A stretch of DNA of 10,986 nucleotides, taken from assembly GCA_036272735.1 (NCBI GenBank), contig DATAYF010000491.1, positions 1 through 10,986 on the forward strand, in the 5' to 3' direction. Both the position numbers and the translations under genes were made by a program. This DNA comes from DATAYF01 sp036272735. Its GTDB lineage: Bacteria; Chloroflexota; Ktedonobacteria; Ktedonobacterales; Ktedonobacteraceae. A model generated the notes under the pieces. It did not search any database, was not told the DNA's origin, and was given only the letters and a program-made list of their open reading frames with translations. Positions 7,811-10,986 of this stretch are shown here, one piece after another; position 1 is the first letter of the stretch, and each line of letters begins with the position of its first letter.

Positions 7811-7955
7811 GTCGGTAAATCGCACGTCGTCACATGTATGTTCAATTTATCGTATTTGAGTATCTACGTGTGATGATTGTCGGGTGTTCTCCTGCTGTAC
7901 TATTCACGCTCTGTCGTGGTGCCGGTACGCATCAAAAGGATAGTCGCCAGCGTGT

Positions 7956-8004
7956 AGGCGTCAGAAGATGACCGAGGTCTATCCCCTGGTTCAGATTGAC
8001 GCCT
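7956..8004 (+). promoter_or_regulatory. Two-part stem-loop upstream of rpsG, candidate regulatory leader
   Basis: AGGCGTCA (7956-7963) and TGACGCCT (7997-8004) are perfect complements. Inside, 7971-7977 pairs with 7984-7990 (ACC-GGT plus a G.U, one A-C mismatch, then GG-CC) around the loop 7978-7983. The two helices are separated by an internal loop of about 6-7 bases per side. The structure ends 62 bases before the rpsG start. A helix with a large internal loop is the kind of target a ribosomal protein can bind, but S7 binding is only inferred from the operon position. Confidence 0.4.
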
Positions 8005-8023
8005 TTTCTGATGTTTACAAACT
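7996..8023 (+). promoter_or_regulatory. Weak sigma-70-like promoter candidate before rpsG
   Basis: TTGACG (7996-8001) is a good -35 match, but the best -10 at a 16-base gap is CAAACT (8018-8023), which matches only three consensus positions. The -35 overlaps the right arm of the stem-loop, so one of the two readings may be chance. It would give a leader of about 35-40 bases for rpsG. Confidence 0.15.
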
Positions 8024-8033
8024 AGCTAGCTAG
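8022..8033 (+). repeat. CTAGCTAGCTAG palindrome with stops in all six frames
   Basis: Three tandem CTAG units form a perfect 12-base palindrome. TAG occurs at 8023, 8027 and 8031, one in each frame, and because the sequence is its own reverse complement the same holds on the - strand. It lies 33 bases before the rpsG start and 20 bases before its Shine-Dalgarno, so any ribosome arriving from upstream would be released here. Confidence 0.8.
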
Positions 8034-8053
8034 CCGCGAAGTGACATACTACT

Positions 8054-8060
8054 GAGGAGG
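8054..8060 (+). promoter_or_regulatory. Ribosome binding site of rpsG
   Basis: GAGGAGG lies 6 bases before TTG 8067. It is a near-perfect Shine-Dalgarno and supports TTG as the start, which gives the normal S7 N-terminus MPRRK. Confidence 0.92.
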
Positions 8061-8066
8061 CAGAAC

Positions 8067-8537
8067 TTGCCAAGACGTAAGAGAGTGGTGCGACGGCCTG
8101 ATGTGCCGGATGCCAAATTTAAGAGCCGCAATGTGGCCCGCTTTATTAACAAGTTGATGTTGGATGGCAAACGTAGCCTGGCGGAGCGTATTCTGTATGA
8201 TGCCTTTGAGATGGTCGAGGCGAAACAGAGGCGCGCTTCTATTGAAGTGTTCGATCAGGCGATTCGCAATGCTACGCCCAGCATTGAGGTGAAACCGCGC
8301 CGTGTAGGTGGTTCCACATACCAGGTCCCGGTTGATGTGCGCAAGGACCGTGGCATTGCCCTTGCCATGCGCTGGTTAATCCGTTCTGCGCGCACTCGTA
8401 ATGGCCGTTCCATGGTGGAGAAACTTGCCAGCGAACTGATGGATGCAGCGGCGGGTCAGGGTACTACTATTCGCAAACGTGAAGAGACACATAGAATGGC
8501 GGAGTCCAATAAAGCTTTCGCCCATTATCGCTGGTAA
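8067..8537 (+). CDS. rpsG: 30S ribosomal protein S7 (156 aa)
   Basis: S7 binds the 3' major domain of 16S rRNA, nucleates assembly of the 30S head and contacts the E-site tRNA. Recognisable family blocks are MPRRK at the start, VARFINKLMLDGKRSLAERI (24-43), FDQAIRNATPSIEVKPRRVGG (62-82), STYQVPVDV (83-91) with the hairpin arm, RWLIRSAR (102-109), and the C-terminal KREETHRMAESNKAFAHYRW. The length of 156 residues is typical. Start is TTG with GAGGAGG upstream. It is separated from rpsL by 384 bp but only 9 bp from fusA, so rpsG and fusA are almost surely on one message and may be translationally coupled. In E. coli S7 represses its own operon; whether that happens here cannot be told from sequence. 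Confidence 0.98.
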   Translation: MPRRKRVVRRPDVPDAKFKSRNVARFINKLMLDGKRSLAERILYDAFEMVEAKQRRASIEVFDQAIRNATPSIEVKPRRVGGSTYQVPVDVRKDRGIALAMRWLIRSARTRNGRSMVEKLASELMDAAAGQGTTIRKREETHRMAESNKAFAHYRW

Positions 8538-8546
8538 GAATATATT

Positions 8547-10622
8547 ATGCCAAGAGAATTCCCATTAGAGAAAACAAGAAATATTGGTATCATTGCGCAT
8601 ATCGACGCCGGTAAAACGACGACCACGGAGCGCATCCTCTTCTACACCAAGAAAATTCACCGCATCGGTGAGGTACACGAAGGGGCTGCCACCATGGACT
8701 GGATGGTGCAAGAGCAGGAGCGTGGTATTACGATTACCTCGGCTGCTACGACCTGTTTCTGGCAGGATCACAGCGTCAATATCATTGATACCCCTGGTCA
8801 CGTTGACTTTACCGCTGAAGTCGAACGCTCCTTGCGCGTGCTCGATGGTGGCGTTGTTGTGTTCGACGCGGTGGCCGGTGTTGAGCCTCAGTCCGAAACT
8901 GTTTGGCGTCAGGCGGATAAGTACAATGTTCCGCGTATCTGTTTTGTCAACAAGATGGACCGTATGGGTGCTGATTTCTGGCGCTGCCTGGACATGATCC
9001 GCGAACGCCTGGACGCAGTCCCGGTCCCCATTCAGATCCCTATCGGCAGTGAGCAGAATTTCAAAGGGTATGTCGATCTGATCGAGCAAGCAGGCATCGT
9101 TTTCGTTGATGACCTGGGCACTGTCTCCGAACATACCGCGATTCCTACCGGTATGGAGGCCGAGTTCCGGCAGCATCGTGATGCGTTGATCGAGCGTGTT
9201 GCTGAAACCGATGAAGAGCTGACGCTGAAGTATCTGGAGGGTGAGGAAATCACTCCCGCAGAGTTGATAGCGGCTTTACGTCGGGCAACCATTGCCAATA
9301 AGCTGGTTCCGGTATTGTGTGGTAGCTCTTTGAAGAATAAAGGCGTGCAGGCAATGCTGGATGCAGTAATTGCTTACCTGCCCTCTCCATTGGATATCGA
9401 GCCTCCCACGGGTATCAACACCGATACCGGCGAGGAAGAGGTGTGCGTTGTCGATGATGATGCCCCCTTTAGTGCCCTGGTCTTTAAGATTGTTTCAGAC
9501 CCCTTTGTTGGCCGCCTCTCGTACCTGCGTGTCTACTCCGGCAAGATCTCCAAAGGTGCTTCCGCAGAAAATAGTACTAAGGACAAAACAGAACGTATTG
9601 GTCGCTTGCTGAAGATGCATGCCAACCACCGTGAAGATATCGACGAGATTCGCGCCGGTGACATTTGTGCGGCGGTGGGCTTGCGCAATACCTTCACTGG
9701 TGATACACTTTGTGATGCTCAGCACCCGATTATGCTTGAGTCAATTACGTTCTCTGAGCCCGTGATCGAGATTGCTATTGAGCCGAAGACGCGTGCAGAT
9801 CAGGATAAGATGTCGGTTGCACTTAGTAAGCTGGCGGATGAGGATCCTACGTTCCGTGTACATACTGATCCTGAGAGTGGTCAAACGATCATTGCTGGCA
9901 TGGGTGAATTGCACCTCGATGTGATGCAGGATCGCATGTTCCGCGAGTTTAAGGTTGATGCGAACGTGGGTCGCCCGCAGGTGGCTTATCGTGAAAGTAT
10001 CACCAAGAATGCGCAGGCTCAAGGTAAACACATACGCCAGACCGGTGGTAGCGGTCAGTATGGTGACGTCTGGATTCGCGTGGAACCGAACGAGCGCGGC
10101 AAAGGCTTCGAATTCGTCAATGCGATTGTCGGTGGCTCTATTCCGAGGGAATACATCAAACCGGTTGAAAATGGTATCCGCGAGTCTCTGGAGAACGGAA
10201 TCATCGCTGGTTATCCGATGATCGATGTGAAAGTTACCCTGTACGATGGGTCCTATCACGAAGTTGACTCAAACGAAATGGCCTTTAAGACTGCTGGTTC
10301 GCTGGCCATTAAAGAGGCGACCCGCAAGGCCAGCCCAATTATCCTCGAACCGATTATGCTGGTGGAAGTGACAACCTCCGAAGAGTTTTACGGGGATGTG
10401 ATCGGCGATATTAATCGCCGACGCGGAACGATTTTGGGCATGGAATCGCGTGGAACAATGCAAGTGGTACGTGGTCATGTTCCCCTGGCTGAAATGTTTG
10501 GGTATGTGAACGAACTCCGTTCGATGACCAGTGGACGTGCGAGCTACTCGATGGAGTTTGATCACTACGATCCCGTGCCAAGAAACATTGCCGAAGAGAT
10601 TATCGCCAAGTCAGGTCGCTAA
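8547..10622 (+). CDS. fusA: Elongation factor G (691 aa)
   Basis: EF-G is the GTPase that drives tRNA-mRNA translocation and, with RRF, ribosome recycling. GTPase motifs: AHIDAGKT (17-24), RGITI (59-63), DTPGH (81-85, with catalytic H85), NKMD (135-138) and GSSLKNKG (259-266). Domain II follows from about 285, domain III around 400-475 (includes GMGELHLDV), domain IV from about 476 (RQTGGSGQYGDVWIRVEP; tip histidine H571 in DGSYHEVDS, equivalent to E. coli H583), and domain V with GTILGMESRGTMQVV and the C-terminal GRASYSMEFDHYDPVP. Length is close to the 704 residues of E. coli. Linkage to rpsG and tuf marks it as the main EF-G, not a paralogue. ATG 8547 lies 9 bp after the rpsG stop, with no strong Shine-Dalgarno (only GGTAAG at 8533-8538, overlapping the rpsG stop), which suggests coupling to rpsG translation. 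Confidence 0.98.
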   Translation: MPREFPLEKTRNIGIIAHIDAGKTTTTERILFYTKKIHRIGEVHEGAATMDWMVQEQERGITITSAATTCFWQDHSVNIIDTPGHVDFTAEVERSLRVLDGGVVVFDAVAGVEPQSETVWRQADKYNVPRICFVNKMDRMGADFWRCLDMIRERLDAVPVPIQIPIGSEQNFKGYVDLIEQAGIVFVDDLGTVSEHTAIPTGMEAEFRQHRDALIERVAETDEELTLKYLEGEEITPAELIAALRRATIANKLVPVLCGSSLKNKGVQAMLDAVIAYLPSPLDIEPPTGINTDTGEEEVCVVDDDAPFSALVFKIVSDPFVGRLSYLRVYSGKISKGASAENSTKDKTERIGRLLKMHANHREDIDEIRAGDICAAVGLRNTFTGDTLCDAQHPIMLESITFSEPVIEIAIEPKTRADQDKMSVALSKLADEDPTFRVHTDPESGQTIIAGMGELHLDVMQDRMFREFKVDANVGRPQVAYRESITKNAQAQGKHIRQTGGSGQYGDVWIRVEPNERGKGFEFVNAIVGGSIPREYIKPVENGIRESLENGIIAGYPMIDVKVTLYDGSYHEVDSNEMAFKTAGSLAIKEATRKASPIILEPIMLVEVTTSEEFYGDVIGDINRRRGTILGMESRGTMQVVRGHVPLAEMFGYVNELRSMTSGRASYSMEFDHYDPVPRNIAEEIIAKSGR

Positions 10623-10650
10623 AACGCGTCGTGACTTTTAGATAGGAATA

Positions 10651-10688
10651 CCCATTGGAAGTAATGGGGCATGGAATTCCCATGTCCC
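10651..10688 (+). promoter_or_regulatory. Overlapping pair of hairpins, terminator-like, after fusA
   Basis: Hairpin A: CCCATT (10651-10656) with AATGGG (10663-10668), plus one inner G.U. Hairpin B: GGGCATGG (10667-10674) with CCATG (10680-10684) and CCC (10686-10688), T10685 bulged, loop AATTC. The two share G10667 and G10668, so both cannot form fully. B is followed by TCTCTCCTTTTCCC, a T-rich tract broken by C, which could be a weak intrinsic terminator or pause site between fusA and tuf. Confidence 0.35.
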
Positions 10689-10695
10689 TCTCTCC

Positions 10696-10715
10696 TTTTC
10701 CCATTCTTGGGAAGA
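10696..10715 (+). repeat. Hairpin in the tuf leader
   Basis: TTTTCCCA (10696-10703) pairs with TGGGAAGA (10708-10715), 8 pairs with one G.U and the 4-base loop TTCT. It lies in the pyrimidine-rich part of the leader. No T-run follows. Confidence 0.4.
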
Positions 10716-10719
10716 ACAA

Positions 10720-10745
10720 CAGGTAGTTGTTTTAACGGCTACCTG
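10720..10745 (+). repeat. Strongest hairpin in the tuf leader
   Basis: CAGGTAGTTGT (10720-10730) pairs with 10735-10745 (ACGGCTACCTG), 11 pairs with two G.U, and loop TTTA. It is followed directly by the next small hairpin (CTCG 10747-10750 with CGAG 10755-10758). No T-run follows, so termination is unlikely. Confidence 0.5.
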
Positions 10746-10792
10746 GCTCGGTGCCGAGTTCAGGGAATAGGCCGCCCGAGCATACATATCTT

Positions 10793-10826
10793 TTAGGGGC
10801 TTACTGCGGTAATGCAGGATGCCTAA
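10793..10826 (+). repeat. Hairpin with UNCG-type loop before tuf
   Basis: TTAC (10801-10804) and GTAA (10809-10812) enclose TGCG, which as RNA is C(UGCG)G, a canonical stable UNCG tetraloop. TTAGG (10793-10797) can close an outer helix with CCTAA (10822-10826). It ends 9 bases before the tuf Shine-Dalgarno, where folding could influence initiation. The helices are short, so the support is modest. Confidence 0.3.
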
Positions 10827-10834
10827 GAAAACAA

Positions 10835-10840
10835 AGAGGA
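10835..10840 (+). promoter_or_regulatory. Ribosome binding site of tuf
   Basis: AGAGGA lies 5 bases before ATG 10846, a good Shine-Dalgarno at usual spacing, in contrast to fusA. Confidence 0.85.
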
Positions 10841-10845
10841 ATTAC

Positions 10846-10986
10846 ATGGCAAAACAGAAGTACGAGCGGACTAAGCCGCATGTCAACGTTGGAACGATTG
10901 GGCATATCGACCATGGCAAGACGACCCTGACCGCCGCGATCACCAAAGTGCTCGCGACCGCCAAACTGGCCAAATATACCGCCTTC
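10846..10986 (+). CDS. tuf: Elongation factor Tu, first 47 residues (3' end off window)
   Basis: EF-Tu carries aminoacyl-tRNA to the ribosomal A site as a GTP complex. The visible N-terminus MAKQKYERTKPHVNVGTIGH, followed by IDHGKTTLTAAITKVLA, is diagnostic; the P-loop is GHIDHGKT (19-26). The window ends inside the segment before switch I, so nothing can be said of the remaining motifs. Its place after fusA is the classical str operon order. The 223 bp structured leader and its own ribosome binding site suggest that expression may be partly set independently of fusA, as EF-Tu is needed in excess over EF-G. Confidence 0.98.
   Translation, partial: MAKQKYERTKPHVNVGTIGHIDHGKTTLTAAITKVLATAKLAKYTAF

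Larger units (their letters stand above)
7683..8066 (+). other. Structured non-coding spacer between rpsL and rpsG (384 bp)
   Basis: No convincing gene is present on either strand; the largest fresh + strand frame is 45 codons (7834-7971) and has no Shine-Dalgarno. The spacer holds three stem-loops (7739-7777, 7789-7810, 7956-8004), a CTAG palindrome (8022-8033) and the rpsG ribosome binding site. In E. coli the S7 protein represses the str operon by binding the rpsL-rpsG intercistronic RNA, so this position is the expected place for such a site; the spacer here is about four times as long as the E. coli one. A function as an S7-responsive leader is inference from position and structure only. 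No T-run terminator is seen. Confidence 0.55.
10623..10845 (+). other. Structured non-coding leader before tuf (223 bp)
   Basis: No supported gene. The stretch is packed with stem-loops: 10651-10668, 10667-10688, 10696-10715, 10720-10745, 10747-10758 and 10793-10826. The first two share bases 10667-10668, and the fifth has an alternative partner at 10776-10781, so competing folds are possible. A pyrimidine-rich tract (10689-10702) follows the second. A separate tuf promoter, a weak attenuator or an RNA processing region would all fit. I found no clear -35/-10 pair. A structured 5' leader of tuf is my inference. Confidence 0.55.

Noticed and set aside
7877..7903. TTGTCG ... TACTAT promoter-like pair in the rpsL-rpsG spacer
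   Set aside because: The spacer is 15 bases, too short for a good sigma-70 promoter, and the -35 match is only partial.
7834..7971. 45-codon + strand frame in the rpsL-rpsG spacer with a hydrophobic N-terminal half
   Set aside because: No Shine-Dalgarno before ATG 7834, no known family, and it overlaps a stem-loop arm; it looks like a chance frame, though a small membrane peptide cannot be fully excluded.
7683..8066. Possible tRNA or other RNA gene in the large spacer
   Set aside because: No T-loop (GTTCGAA-like) motif or acceptor-stem pairing was seen here or in the tuf leader.
10671..10796. 41-codon + strand frame in the tuf leader starting at ATG 10671
   Set aside because: No ribosome binding site, odd composition, and the sequence is better explained by the stem-loops it covers.

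Overview
The window is a bacterial housekeeping locus read entirely on the + strand: the 3' part of rpoB, all of rpoC, then the str cluster rpsL, rpsG, fusA and the first 47 codons of tuf. It supplies the two large subunits of RNA polymerase, two small-subunit ribosomal proteins of the decoding and head regions, and the two main elongation GTPases. I see no mobile element, CRISPR array, RNA gene, defence module or foreign-looking cargo. All six proteins are recognised by strongly conserved motifs.

Likely organism: a non-proteobacterial bacterium. The beta subunit lacks the large insertion that enterobacteria carry before GRHGNKG. The beta' trigger loop lacks the gammaproteobacterial insertion. 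Beta' instead has a coiled-coil-rich N-terminal insertion of about 190 residues, at the place where actinobacteria have a shorter one and Thermus a larger one. S12 is the long form also found in Bacillus. GC is moderate by eye. EF-G, EF-Tu and the beta' layout feel most like Chloroflexota, possibly Ktedonobacteria, but that is an impression from memory and needs a tree.

Layout: rpoB (partial) 1-2721; 80 bp spacer holding a nearly continuous 24-pair hairpin; rpoC 2802-7136; 93 bp spacer with two hairpins; rpsL 7230-7682 (TTG start); 384 bp non-coding spacer with several stem-loops and a six-frame stop palindrome; rpsG 8067-8537 (TTG start); 9 bp gap; fusA 8547-10622 (no clear Shine-Dalgarno); 223 bp non-coding, heavily structured leader; tuf (partial) 10846-10986.

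The proteins are ordinary; the interest lies between the genes. The rpoB-rpoC hairpin could be an RNase III-type processing site or a REP-like palindrome. The rpsL-rpsG spacer lies where S7 represses the str operon of E. coli. The tuf leader has partly exclusive stem-loops. None of these is proven by the sequence alone. I did not find a new multi-gene system here.
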